Source: a bacterium
GTDB taxonomy: Bacteria; Planctomycetota; Planctomycetia; Pirellulales; Pirellulaceae
Assembly (NCBI GenBank): GCA_016124445.1
Contig: WGNR01000012.1
Coordinates: forward strand, 124,001 to 188,000
Direction of reading: 5' to 3'
Length of the DNA: 64,000 nucleotides
In this document: positions 1 through 9,200 of the stretch, in pieces
Layout of the letters: every line of letters starts with the position of its first letter
How positions within the stretch are numbered: the first letter of the stretch is position 1
The notes under the pieces: generated by a model
What the model saw: the letters and a program-made list of their open reading frames with translations, nothing else
The model's database searches: none
Told to the model about the DNA's origin: nothing
Made by a program: the position numbers and the translations under genes

Positions 1-3000
1 ATCGTTCAAGAGTTTGAGCCAAGGGACTCCTTTGGTGCGGATCAGCCGCCTCAGTCAGGCTATTACGCCGGCGAAGCAGGTGCCATGGGTGGTATGGGGG
101 GCGGCATGCCTGGAGGGATGATACCAAATGCTCCGCCCATGAATGCCCCCATGTCCCGGGCAGAAGCCAATCAAATGGCCATCTCCGGAGTCGCGGCCAA
201 ACCTCAGGCGGCAGCGACCAAGGATTTCGCAGACTACCAACGCTTTGGCCGCGCCTCCGGCAATCCGATGGGCTGGTCGAAAGCAGATCTCGATTTCAAG
301 AACAACAAAACCTGGGGGATCGCCGAGTTTGGCGAACAGCATTGGTACTACGATTCCAACGGAACCGCCAACCTTGGTTTCCAAGTGCTTGATGCCAATG
401 GCCGTTTCTCGAATCGCGCGATTCAACTTGTTAGACCACGCATCATCGTTCAAGAGGAAGAGGAGCCTCTGCTTGGTTTGATGGACGAGGCTCTTAAGGC
501 CGGCGATATCCTGCTGGCCGGACTTCCGCCACAGGAAACGGCCTTCTGGGCACCCGATATCATCACCAACGACCAAGGGGAAGCAACTGTCGAAATCACG
601 CTGCCTCCCAATTCGACAACCTGGCAGCTTCAAGCCAAAGGAATCACCATCGAAACACTCGCCGGCCAGGCCGAAGCCGAATTGACGGTTGCCAAGCCGC
701 TGTTCGCCGAGTTGAACCTTCCGTTGGCCTTGCAAAGTGGCGACAAGATGCAGATTCCCGTTCGCATCTTCAAGAAGGATGGCAAGCCGGGCAAAGTCGA
801 AATGACGCTCGAAATCACCATCGGCGAAAAGAAGATCACCCAAAAGAAAACGATCGAATTCAAGGAGAACAACGAGCACGACCTCCTGGTTCCGCTGGAG
901 ATCGATCCGGCCGCCGTCAAATCGGCCGAGACCGCCCAGGCCAAGTTCCAGCTTTCGGTCAAATCGGGCGAAATGGCAGACGTTCAGCGCGATACGGTGC
1001 CGATCCGCGAGCGAAGCTATCGCGTGGTGCGTTCCGCTTCCGGGAACGCCACGAGCGACATGACCGCGATGGTCGACTATCCCGAAGGCATGCCGTGGGA
1101 AAACCCAAGCTTGCAGATCGTCATCGGTCCCAACGTTCGTTCCGACCTGATCAGCGTTTTGAATCCCCCAGTCATGCCCCTGTACCGCTGCGGTGTAATC
1201 GCCAGCACACCGATCGATTCGCTGACCAGCGATATTCTGGCCGGCATCGCTCTGGAAAAGCTGTTGGCGCAAAGCCCTGACCATGGCGGTCCTTCGCTCG
1301 ATACGGTGAAGCCGAAAGTCGACTCGGCTATCGCATCGCTGATCGTCATGCAAAACGACGATGGCGGGTTCAGTTGGAGTGGTGCTCGAACGGGTGCTAA
1401 TCGCTACTCGACCGCACGTGCTCTCTGGGCGCTGGCTGCAGCCCATGACGCTGGGCACCGGGTCGATATCAACCTGATTCAAAAGAGCGTGCATTCCCTG
1501 AAAAACGAAATCCCCAACATTACGCTGGGCGACTACGACAGCAAGGCGACCATCCTCTATTCGTTGACGGTCGCGGGTCAGGGAGACTTCTCGCTGGCCA
1601 ACCAGCTTTATCGCAATCGTCCCGCGCTGAGCGCCGCTGGCTGCGCTTACCTGGCACTGACGTTCGCGGAGATGAAGCGACAAGACACAGCTCGCGAATT
1701 GACCGAACTGGCCAAAAGCAAACTTGGCCAGGCCGTACATTCAGGCTGGAATAGCTCGGCGATCGAAGCCAAGGCACTGTATGCGTTGTGCGTACTTGAA
1801 ACCGAGCCGAAATCACCAGAGTTGAAAAGGATCGCCGAAAGCGTCTGGAAAGATCGCGTTGGTCATCGCTGGAACCCGGACAAGGCGACCGGCCCGGCCA
1901 TGATGGTGATTTGCGGCTGGACGGCCGACAAGCGCGTTGCCGCCGACGAGTACCAGTTGGCAATCCTAGTGAACGACAAGCCGGTCAAGACACTGAAGAT
2001 CGATGCCAAGTCGCTGACGCAAATCGTAGAAGTGCCTGCCGACTTCCTGAAGCGGGATAAGAAGGAGACAGTTCGGTTCCAACTGACTGGCCGCGGCGAG
2101 TTCACCTACCGCTGCGAACTTTCGACCGATGTGCCTCTGGACAAGCTCAAGTCGAGCACCAGTCGCTGGTACATCACCCGCTACTACGATCCCGCTTTAC
2201 TCCGGTTTGATGGCGAACAGATTCCACGCGGGTTCGCGATTATCAGCGGAAGCTACAGCTCATTCCGCAACGATTTGAACCAATTGACCGCAGGCGATCG
2301 AGGTACGGTGCACCTGAACATCTACCGCAACAACATCGATCGTAGCGAAGAAGAACAGCAGACCGAGTACCTGGTTGCCACCGAGCCGCTACCCGCCGGG
2401 GCAACCGTTGACCCAAGCTCGATTCAAGGGAGCTTCGAACGCTACGAGATCCACCCCGGCTACATCCTGTTCTATATCGGAACAGGCCGCGGCTCGCGTC
2501 ATGTGACGTACGATCTGGTTGGCATTCAGCCGGGCGATTACTACATCGGCCCGACGTTGGCCCAAGACGTTTATCGCCCCGAAAGCCTCGCCGTCGGTTC
2601 GGCCAAGTCGCTGAAAGTACTACCTGCCGGTGAAAAGAGCAGTGACAACTATCGTCTGACGCCGATGGAATTGTACGAGCTAGGCAAACGGAAGTTCGCC
2701 AAGGGAGACATCAAGGGTGCCGAGAAGAACCTGACAGAATTGTTCAGCAACTGGTCGCTCGAGAACAACGCGTTCCGCGAGACCGCCAAGATGCTCTTGG
2801 ACATTCATCTGCAGGAAGGACACGCGGCCGACGCGGTCCGCTTCTTTGAACTGCTGATCGAAAAGTTCCCGCAAGAGAACATTCCTTTCGCCAAGCTGCT
2901 AAAAGTGGGTGACGCCTACAACGAGCTGGGCGAATACGAGCGAAGCTACCTCGTCTTTCGAGCGACCGTCGAAGCTAACTTCATGGTCGAAAGCCAGGTG

Positions 3001-4428
3001 GCCGGCTTTCTGGTCGACAAGGGAGAGATCATCCGCAGCATCAAGGTCATGCAAGACCTGCTGAGCGATTCTCCGCAAGAGTCGTACACGGCGATCGCCC
3101 AGTACGCATTGGCCTCGGATGTCTACGGCAACGCCGCCCAGGCAGCCGCGACGCGCGAAGCGAAGGAACTGAAATTCAGCAAGGTTCATTTCCAGAAGAA
3201 TTCGCTGCAGATGCTCGAGCAGTTCCTGACGACGCATCCCGAAGACCCTTCGGACGACGAAGCGGCGTTCGCGCTCGCCTCCGGCATGACCGAACTGGAA
3301 CAGTACGATCAAACGATCAAGCTGTGCGAGAACTACCAGCGACGCTATCCCAAGAGCAAGTACTTGAGCAGCTACTGGTACCTGACCGCGTTCTGCCACT
3401 TTGCCCTCAGCCAACCGAAGCAGGCCTTGGAGATGTCGGAGAAAGTCGCCCAGAGTGTTCCTGCCGCGCAACAGAATGCCGACACGGTCGCCGCTCAGAA
3501 TCGCTGGCGGGCAATTTACATCATGGGGCAGATCTATCACTCGCTGAACGAAGCCGCTCAGGCAATCGAAAACTATAGCGAGGTCAAAGATCGCTTCGTC
3601 GATGCTGCTCAGGCGATTGAGTACTTTACCCGCAAAGCGATTTCGATCGACGAAGTGAGCAGCTTCCTGCCGGAAGAAAAGGTTGCCATCAAACTCGATT
3701 ACCGCAACGTGAAAGAGTGCGAAGTGAAGGTCTATCGCATCGACCTGATGAAATTCGGCCTGATGCAGCGTAACCTGCAGAAGATCACCACGATCAACCT
3801 GGCCGGCATTCAGCCACTGCACGAGAAGACCATCAAGCTGGGTGACGGCAAGGATTACCAGGACAAAGAGCGTGAGATCCCACTGCCAATCACCGAGGAA
3901 GGCGCTTACCTGATCGTGGCCAGGGCCGACAATCTACACGCCAGCGGCTTGGCCTTGATCAGCCCACTGAAATTGGATGTCAACGAAGACGCCGTTTCGG
4001 GGCGCGTTCGTGTGACGGTGAAGAACAAAGTCGCCGACAGCTATGTCGACGACGTGCAGGTGAAAGTGATCGGCACCGACAATCCTGACTTCAACTCAGG
4101 CGAAACTGATCTTCGCGGGCTGTTCATCGCGGACGGAATCGAAGGTCGCACGACGGTCATCGCCCAGGCCAAAAAGGGTGAGTACGCCTTCTTCCGCGGC
4201 ACCCAAGAGCTGGCCATGACGGTCGAGAAGGCTAAGCGTCGTCAGTTGCTGCAAGACAAAGCCGAGCAGCAACCAGCACAGCCAATGAACCAGATGCTCG
4301 ACAACCGCCAGGAACTGCTCCGCGGCATTCAAGGCGGCAACGGTGCTATTCAACTTGAGCAGCGCCGCAACCTGGACCGTCTCTACCGCAACGATTTCAA
4401 GGGAGGCATCAAGAACTTTAAGTTCTAA
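1..4428 (+). CDS. Alpha-2-macroglobulin family protein with TPR region (5' end outside window)
   Basis: The frame is open from base 1, so the gene begins upstream; about 1475 codons are visible. The macroglobulin domain signature ETAFWAPD lies near visible codon 179. It is followed by the helical (terpenoid-cyclase-like) domain with QNDDGGFSW, then a sandwich domain. A helical, TPR-like repeat region follows (about codons 890-1200: LYELGKRKFAKGD, DAYNELGEYERSY, LASGMTELEQYDQ). A carboxypeptidase-regulatory-like beta domain lies near the C-terminus (GETDLRGLF). Family members are large secreted or periplasmic protease traps. At the expected thioester site the sequence reads YRCGVIAST rather than CxEQ, so covalent trapping looks lost. 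No signal peptide can be judged. A terminator follows, so this is the last gene of its transcript. The family is clear; the substrate is unknown. Confidence 0.85.
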   Translation: MVQEFEPRDSFGADQPPQSGYYAGEAGAMGGMGGGMPGGMIPNAPPMNAPMSRAEANQMAISGVAAKPQAAATKDFADYQRFGRASGNPMGWSKADLDFKNNKTWGIAEFGEQHWYYDSNGTANLGFQVLDANGRFSNRAIQLVRPRIIVQEEEEPLLGLMDEALKAGDILLAGLPPQETAFWAPDIITNDQGEATVEITLPPNSTTWQLQAKGITIETLAGQAEAELTVAKPLFAELNLPLALQSGDKMQIPVRIFKKDGKPGKVEMTLEITIGEKKITQKKTIEFKENNEHDLLVPLEIDPAAVKSAETAQAKFQLSVKSGEMADVQRDTVPIRERSYRVVRSASGNATSDMTAMVDYPEGMPWENPSLQIVIGPNVRSDLISVLNPPVMPLYRCGVIASTPIDSLTSDILAGIALEKLLAQSPDHGGPSLDTVKPKVDSAIASLIVMQNDDGGFSWSGARTGANRYSTARALWALAAAHDAGHRVDINLIQKSVHSLKNEIPNITLGDYDSKATILYSLTVAGQGDFSLANQLYRNRPALSAAGCAYLALTFAEMKRQDTARELTELAKSKLGQAVHSGWNSSAIEAKALYALCVLETEPKSPELKRIAESVWKDRVGHRWNPDKATGPAMMVICGWTADKRVAADEYQLAILVNDKPVKTLKIDAKSLTQIVEVPADFLKRDKKETVRFQLTGRGEFTYRCELSTDVPLDKLKSSTSRWYITRYYDPALLRFDGEQIPRGFAIISGSYSSFRNDLNQLTAGDRGTVHLNIYRNNIDRSEEEQQTEYLVATEPLPAGATVDPSSIQGSFERYEIHPGYILFYIGTGRGSRHVTYDLVGIQPGDYYIGPTLAQDVYRPESLAVGSAKSLKVLPAGEKSSDNYRLTPMELYELGKRKFAKGDIKGAEKNLTELFSNWSLENNAFRETAKMLLDIHLQEGHAADAVRFFELLIEKFPQENIPFAKLLKVGDAYNELGEYERSYLVFRATVEANFMVESQVAGFLVDKGEIIRSIKVMQDLLSDSPQESYTAIAQYALASDVYGNAAQAAATREAKELKFSKVHFQKNSLQMLEQFLTTHPEDPSDDEAAFALASGMTELEQYDQTIKLCENYQRRYPKSKYLSSYWYLTAFCHFALSQPKQALEMSEKVAQSVPAAQQNADTVAAQNRWRAIYIMGQIYHSLNEAAQAIENYSEVKDRFVDAAQAIEYFTRKAISIDEVSSFLPEEKVAIKLDYRNVKECEVKVYRIDLMKFGLMQRNLQKITTINLAGIQPLHEKTIKLGDGKDYQDKEREIPLPITEEGAYLIVARADNLHASGLALISPLKLDVNEDAVSGRVRVTVKNKVADSYVDDVQVKVIGTDNPDFNSGETDLRGLFIADGIEGRTTVIAQAKKGEYAFFRGTQELAMTVEKAKRRQLLQDKAEQQPAQPMNQMLDNRQELLRGIQGGNGAIQLEQRRNLDRLYRNDFKGGIKNFKF

Positions 4429-4448
4429 GAGACATTGGCTAATAAAAC

Positions 4449-4516
4449 ACAAGCCCTGAAGGGGTGGCCGAAACGAACTATCGTCATTCGGTCGCGCTTT
4501 CAGGGCTTGTTTGTTT
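4449..4516 (+). terminator. Rho-independent terminator after the macroglobulin gene
   Basis: A perfect 12-bp inverted repeat, ACAAGCCCTGAA (4449-4460) and TTCAGGGCTTGT (4499-4510), is followed by TTGTTTT. A smaller hairpin (CCGAA/TTCGG) sits in the loop. It lies 20 bp after the stop and between convergent genes, so it may serve both strands. Confidence 0.85.
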
Positions 4517-4528
4517 TGGGAATCCGCT

Positions 4529-5665
4529 TCAATCGCGAAGCGGTGCCGAGACCGCCGTGGCGATCGGGACGAAGAGAATCAGGGGGATGAACGCGGCCAG
4601 GGCAGGAGAGCGAATCACGTAGTTCGCTCCCATCGCCTTGCATGCGAGTGTCACCGCATAAAAGCAGAGCACCAACAACAAGCAGTAACCGATCGCCACA
4701 AAGATATTGCGGTTCTCTTTTCGCAGGACGATCGGCAGCCCCAGAAACAGCAGCGTGACATCCAGAAACGGTTGCACGATGCGGCTATGAATTTCGACGC
4801 GGACATCTGCCCCAACGTCCAGGCTGCGATTGCTTAGCGTCGAGATCAACTCTGAGGTCGACGCATAGTCGCGCCACTGGTTGCTGGCGGTGAGTTGCTC
4901 GAAGGTCAGATCGGTTGCCAGGAAACACTCCCCCGGTTTGAGCCAAGGGTTGTCGTCTGGCATCATCACCAGCGGCTGGCCATCAAGGTCGATCGAGGCG
5001 GTTCCTTCGGTCGACTTCGGCTTGGTGAGTTCCACCACCAGAAAGCCGCCTGGGTGGTCCGCCGTGGCTGGCTGATAAAAGGCATTCGCACCGGTGATCT
5101 CGTTACCAACCCCTTGGTAGTTTCGCGGTAAACGAAACACCGGGTTTTCGATCCGCTGTTCCTTGGCATAGGTTGCGGCGCCATTGATGAAGACATCGGT
5201 TCGATTGTCGAACTTCTGCTGGAGGGTCTTCTTGGAATCTCCCATCCAGTCCTGAGCGTTGCGCGTGAGCCGATCCATGTAGCGAGGGATGAGGAATTCG
5301 CGATTGAGAACACCCAGGCCGGCAATGAAGATCACCGCAACGATGATCGGCCGAACGATCCTGGCTTGGGAAATACCCGCCGCCATCAGGGCAGTCATCT
5401 CGTTGTGGCGTTGAATCCAAGTGACCGTGAACATGGCCGCAATCAACGTCAGAATCCCGCTGGTCATGCCAAAGAAGGTGAACACGCGCGGGCTGTAGTA
5501 ATCCCATAGCACCTTGGCCGTGCTGCCGGTCATGTCGCCATACTTGAGAAACTCGTCCAGGTTGTTGAACGAATCGATAACGATGAACAGCCCCGTGAAA
5601 CTGATAAAGAAAATCAGAAACGACTTGAGGAACTGAAACAGCAGATATCGGTCGATCAAAAGCAT
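4529..5665 (-). CDS. LptF/LptG-family permease (YjgP/YjgQ)
   Basis: A 378-residue membrane protein. The N-terminus MLLIDRYLLFQFLKSFL leads straight into a hydrophobic helix. There are three helices in the first 120 residues, a periplasmic beta-rich middle (about residues 125-290) and three closing helices (VTLLFLGLPIVL, IGYCLLLVLCFYAVTLA, PLILFVPIATA). This is the LptF/LptG layout: inner-membrane partners of LptB that extract lipopolysaccharide for transport to the outer membrane. Only one such gene is present here, so it cannot be assigned to LptF or LptG. It faces the macroglobulin gene tail to tail and is divergent from comF. Confidence 0.85.
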   Translation of the reverse strand: MLLIDRYLLFQFLKSFLIFFISFTGLFIVIDSFNNLDEFLKYGDMTGSTAKVLWDYYSPRVFTFFGMTSGILTLIAAMFTVTWIQRHNEMTALMAAGISQARIVRPIIVAVIFIAGLGVLNREFLIPRYMDRLTRNAQDWMGDSKKTLQQKFDNRTDVFINGAATYAKEQRIENPVFRLPRNYQGVGNEITGANAFYQPATADHPGGFLVVELTKPKSTEGTASIDLDGQPLVMMPDDNPWLKPGECFLATDLTFEQLTASNQWRDYASTSELISTLSNRSLDVGADVRVEIHSRIVQPFLDVTLLFLGLPIVLRKENRNIFVAIGYCLLLVLCFYAVTLACKAMGANYVIRSPALAAFIPLILFVPIATAVSAPLRD

Positions 5666-5849
5666 CGGTACGGCAGCCAGGCTGGGTTGCTAGCATCGTG
5701 ACAGGTCTTGGGACGCGATTTATAGCGGTTTTCAAGGAATCTCCAAAGACGAAATGCGGCGATCAATTTGACGACGGCCGTTTCACCCGCCATAAAGAGC
5801 AAGACCTTGGACAACACCACGTAGATGGTTCCTTCCCAAAGTATTGCCG

Positions 5850-6605
5850 ATGCCCGACCGTCTGGCTGCTCGAATCACCCGTCGGTTACAGCGCGGCCTG
5901 ACCGGTCTGCTGCTGCCAGGTTCTTGTTGCCTTTGCCGGCAAGAGGTCGCGCGATATCGCGATCCAGATGTCCTTTGCGAGCCGTGTCAGACGACAATCC
6001 AGCGGCAAGGGAAGTGTCCTCGCTGCAGTGCCGTCCTGGTCCACGAAAACAGGTTGCCAAGCGACGATTGTCCTGCCTGTTATCACTTGAAACTTCCCTT
6101 CGCGGAAATCACATCGGTTGGCAACTACGAAGGAGCTCTTCGAGAAGCGATCCTGAAGGCCAAACAGCGCGGCGGGGCCTCGACGGCGTGGGATCTGGGG
6201 CAACTACTAAGTATGCCTGGCTTGGAAGGGGCCGATCTTTGCCCGGTGCTCGTGCCGGTTCCCATGTATTGGACGCGTCGCTTGCGGCGGGGAAGCAATA
6301 CAGCGGAAATCCTGGCTCAATCGATGGCCAGCCGATGGAAATGGCCCATTTCTCGGCTTGTTACCTGTCAACGAAGCCTGGCCAAACAAAGTGAGCTACC
6401 CTTTTCGGAACGAAAATCGAACGTTCGCGGGGCATTTGCCGCCCAAGGTCCGATTGCAGCGGATCGGCCGATTGTGCTGATTGACGACATCATGACGACT
6501 GGCGCGACCGTGACCGAGCTACAGCGTGTGCTTCGCCAGGCCGGAGCAACAGATGTTCGGGTGGCAGTGGTGGCCCGTTCCGTTGGGATGCCAGCAAACG
6601 CTTAG
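5850..6605 (+). CDS. comF: ComF-family phosphoribosyltransferase-like protein
   Basis: About 251 residues. An N-terminal zinc-ribbon region has four paired cysteine sets (CCLC, CEPC, CPRC, CPAC within about residues 25-85). A type I phosphoribosyltransferase domain follows, with the PRPP loop VLIDDIMTTGATV near residues 207-219. ComF proteins act in DNA uptake or natural transformation in several bacteria; the biochemical role is unsettled. A TTG at 5844 is an alternative start in the same frame. Neither start has a clear ribosome-binding site. The gene is divergent from the LptF/G gene. Confidence 0.85.
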   Translation: MPDRLAARITRRLQRGLTGLLLPGSCCLCRQEVARYRDPDVLCEPCQTTIQRQGKCPRCSAVLVHENRLPSDDCPACYHLKLPFAEITSVGNYEGALREAILKAKQRGGASTAWDLGQLLSMPGLEGADLCPVLVPVPMYWTRRLRRGSNTAEILAQSMASRWKWPISRLVTCQRSLAKQSELPFSERKSNVRGAFAAQGPIAADRPIVLIDDIMTTGATVTELQRVLRQAGATDVRVAVVARSVGMPANA

Positions 6606-6772
6606 ACAGCACTGGCTGGCAGAATTTAACGAAAATTCAACTGGTTTGCCTATTTCTGCCGCGTAGTAAAAATCGAAGCAAGAAGATGAGTTGGTGGGTC
6701 GCAACGATTGCGATTCGCCAAATCGACCGGAACCAGAAGTCGACCGTTCCCCAATGAAGAGATACCACGAAT

Positions 6773-7729
6773 ATGGCTGTCGATTCAAACAATAAGCCGC
6801 CCCATATAAGCGGGTTCTATACCTTTCGCCGAGCGGTCCTGCGCGGTCTGGCCATCGCTGCGCCGCCTCTTTTGACGATCGTGATCTTTATCTGGATCTT
6901 CGCCACGATCCAGAACTATATCCTGGCGCCGATCGAAGCGACGGCCCGTACTGCGATTGCCTGGTCGATTCAGGATGTCCAGCGTGAAATCCCCGGAGCC
7001 GCCCCCGACGCCATCCGAGCCGAATATAAATCGACCATCTATCGCAAGACCGACAGCGGTCAGTGGGTGCCTGGCAAGATCTACGAGTTCGTCCACGACA
7101 ACCTGCACGACAAGCCGATGCCCGCCTCTGGCTATGGGGTTTACGATCAATACGTGCAGTACCGCTTCCTGCAGCGTAAGTTCACGATCCCGCTGCTGTT
7201 GTGCGTCTGCTTGCTTGCGCTTTATTTCGCGGGCAAGTTCCTGGCGGGTGGCCTGGGACGCATTCTGTGGAATGCCTGGGAGCGCGGGGTGATGCAGCGG
7301 CTGCCTATCATTCGAAATGTTTATGGATCAGTAAAGCAAGTTACGGACTTCCTTTTAAACGAACAAGAAATTCAGTTCACCCGAGTGGTTGCCGTCGAAT
7401 ACCCACGTAAGGGTATGTGGTCGCTTGGGTTTGTCACCAGCGAAAGCCTGATGGACATCAAGGACGTTGCTGGCGAACCGGTACTGACCATCCTGGTTCC
7501 GACATCGCCAATGCCGGCGACCGGATTCACCATTAATGCGAAAAAAAGCGAGACGATCGAACTGAATATCACCTTAGACCAGGCGTTTCAGTTCATCGTC
7601 AGTTGTGGCGTTGTGGTGCCCCCGCATCAGCAAACGCAAGCCTCGCCCGTAGCTGGGCAAATCCAAGCACACCTCCAAAAGCAGGAAGAGCGAACCGAAC
7701 TGGAACCGCCTCGTCAGGAAAATGGTTAG
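6773..7729 (+). CDS. DUF502-family integral membrane protein
   Basis: 318 residues. A first membrane helix lies at about residues 24-45 (LAIAAPPLLTIVIFIWIFAT) and a second at about 140-160 (FTIPLLLCVCLLALYFAGKFL). Next come GLGRILWNAWERGVMQRLPIIRNVYGS (given here only to mark the region, residues about 161-187) and a soluble C-terminal half. Segments such as RLPIIRNVYGSVKQV and FTRVVAVEYPRKGMWSLGFVT are typical of DUF502 proteins. Function is not established. The C-terminal tail is polar and low in complexity. There is no obvious operon partner; hemC follows after a 268-bp gap. Confidence 0.85.
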   Translation: MAVDSNNKPPHISGFYTFRRAVLRGLAIAAPPLLTIVIFIWIFATIQNYILAPIEATARTAIAWSIQDVQREIPGAAPDAIRAEYKSTIYRKTDSGQWVPGKIYEFVHDNLHDKPMPASGYGVYDQYVQYRFLQRKFTIPLLLCVCLLALYFAGKFLAGGLGRILWNAWERGVMQRLPIIRNVYGSVKQVTDFLLNEQEIQFTRVVAVEYPRKGMWSLGFVTSESLMDIKDVAGEPVLTILVPTSPMPATGFTINAKKSETIELNITLDQAFQFIVSCGVVVPPHQQTQASPVAGQIQAHLQKQEERTELEPPRQENG

Positions 7730-7997
7730 AAGTTTTCCGAATTACTAAGTGACGACCATTAGATTTTTTGTTGTTCCGGTCTCAAATTCGCTACTCCCAA
7801 CTCCCTCCAGCCGAATTTATTTTGTACCCTAATAACTGTTTAGTAATGGGGCCCGATCGTTTGCTCTTACCCAAACCGAGCATAATCGATCGGATTTCTA
7901 GACTCTCGCTAACGAGAAGGCCATGTTTTGAGCACCCCTCACGATTTGGCAAGCTAAACCTCATCGGGCCAACGATTTACACAACCAAGCAGCAAGC

Positions 7998-8936
7998 ATG
8001 AATGGCGAGCCTCTTCGAATTGGAACACGTAGTAGCCGGCTAGCGTTATGGCAGGCCCAATGGGTCGCTGGCGAATTGAAACGAAGTGGTCAGGCGGTCG
8101 AAATCGTCCATGTCTCGACCACCGGTGATGTCACTTCTGGTCCACTAGGAGAAATCGGTGGGCAAGGGTTATTCACCAAGGAAATCCAAGCAGCCCTCCT
8201 CGACAGCCGGGTCGATATCGCGGTCCATAGCCTGAAAGACCTCCCCACCGAGCCAACTTCCGGCCTCACCTTGGCGGCGGTCCCAGTTCGCGAAGCTTGC
8301 GGCGATGTGCTTGTCTCGCGGGGTGGGTTTCACGTCGATACGCTTCCGAAGGAATCGATCGTCGGAACGGGCAGCGTCCGCCGACGTGCGCAATTGCTGC
8401 ATGCCCGGCCTGACCTCGACATCCGCGATATACGCGGCAACGTCGAGACCCGTTTGAGAAAGATGGACGAAGGAGAATACGACGCCGTCGTCCTGGCCGA
8501 AGCAGGCCTTCGCCGACTCGACCTGGCCGAGCGAATTGTCCATGTCATCGACAAGCGAATCATGCTGCCGGCCGTTGGCCAGGGCGCGTTAGGCATCGAA
8601 GTTCGCGCCACCGACCAGCGGGCCAAGATGGCGGTCGGCGTATTACACCATCCTGACAGCTATCATTGCGTCGAAGCCGAACGTGTCCTGCTCGCCGAAC
8701 TCCGCGGCGGGTGTCTTGCTCCGGTTGGAGCTTGGGCCCGGATCGAAGTCGAACGCGATCTGTTGCACTTAGATGGGATTGTTGTCAGCGGCGATGGAAT
8801 CCAGAAGATCTCGGCCCATGCCTGCGGACCACCGAGCAAAGCAAGCGATATCGGCCGTCAAGTCGCTTCGCAGTTGATGATTCAAGGCGCACAGCGAATT
8901 ATCAGCTATGCTCGCAATACGGGCGGTCGCGGTTAA
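7998..8936 (+). CDS. hemC: Hydroxymethylbilane synthase (porphobilinogen deaminase)
   Basis: 312 residues, the normal family length. It joins four porphobilinogen molecules into hydroxymethylbilane in cytoplasmic tetrapyrrole synthesis. Visible hallmarks are IGTRSSRLALWQAQWV at the N-terminus, the catalytic-loop region VDIAVHSLKDLPTE, the GTGSVRRRAQL segment, and LRGGCLAPVGAW carrying the cofactor-binding Cys239. The start is an ATG without a strong ribosome-binding site. The gene stands alone; hemH is in the same window about 40 kb away. Transcription probably ends at hairpins just downstream. Confidence 0.95.
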   Translation: MNGEPLRIGTRSSRLALWQAQWVAGELKRSGQAVEIVHVSTTGDVTSGPLGEIGGQGLFTKEIQAALLDSRVDIAVHSLKDLPTEPTSGLTLAAVPVREACGDVLVSRGGFHVDTLPKESIVGTGSVRRRAQLLHARPDLDIRDIRGNVETRLRKMDEGEYDAVVLAEAGLRRLDLAERIVHVIDKRIMLPAVGQGALGIEVRATDQRAKMAVGVLHHPDSYHCVEAERVLLAELRGGCLAPVGAWARIEVERDLLHLDGIVVSGDGIQKISAHACGPPSKASDIGRQVASQLMIQGAQRIISYARNTGGRG

Positions 8937-8948
8937 CTGACACGCTCC

Positions 8949-8993
8949 GGCAATCCTTGCCGACCAGGTACGTTCAGGCAACGATTGCCGACC
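8949..8993. repeat. Two tandem 17-bp repeats with inner dyads
   Basis: GGCAATCCTTGCCGACC (8949-8965) and GGCAACGATTGCCGACC (8977-8993) repeat at a 28-bp offset. They match at 14 of 17 positions, and each holds the dyad GGCAA-N3-TTGCC. They lie about 145-190 bp upstream of the sigma-54 promoter, the distance typical of enhancer-binding sites. The second copy overlaps a possible hemC terminator. Confidence 0.55.
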
Positions 8994-9010
8994 TTGCCCG
9001 GCAGCTTTTT
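8986..9010 (+). terminator. hemC: Possible hemC terminator
   Basis: TGCCG (8986-8990) and CGGCA (8999-9003) form a short GC-rich stem, followed by GC and five T. The stem is only 5 bp, so confidence is moderate. A second hairpin, GCCTGA-N6-TCAGGC (9038-9055), lies just downstream without a long T tract. Confidence 0.4.
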
Positions 9011-9134
9011 CCGGAATCGCCGCGTTCAGAAAATCTTGCCTGATTGCTATCAGGCTTCGCTATCAGCGGACTAACTTGTTGCCACGATGCGACTTCTTTC
9101 ATTCGCATAATTTTCTTCGGCACGCTTTTGTTTT

Positions 9135-9150
9135 TTGGCACGCCCATTGC
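9135..9150 (+). promoter_or_regulatory. Sigma-54 (RpoN) promoter of the flg operon
   Basis: TTGGCACG-CCCA-TTGC matches the -24/-12 consensus (TTGGCACG-N4-TTGCW). GG at 9137-9138 and GC at 9149-9150 are exactly 10 bp apart. The start of transcription would fall near 9160-9163. That is downstream of an upstream in-frame ATG at 9135 and supports the flgF start at 9201. Sigma-54 control of rod and hook genes is common in polar flagellates. Confidence 0.8.
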
Positions 9151-9200
9151 CTTATGTCTCGCCATGTCCGGGGGGGCATATTCGCAATGCAAGATTCACG

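Noticed and set aside
55..1740. 561-codon open frame on the - strand inside the macroglobulin gene
   Set aside because: It is antisense to a clear coding frame; the translation is low in complexity, rich in Arg/Gly/His and shows no domain.
2899..3822. 307-codon open frame on the - strand
   Set aside because: It is antisense to the TPR region of the macroglobulin gene; no recognisable motif or ribosome-binding site.
7768..8001. 77-codon frame before hemC
   Set aside because: It begins with TTG, has no similarity, and ends over the hemC start; the region looks like a leader.
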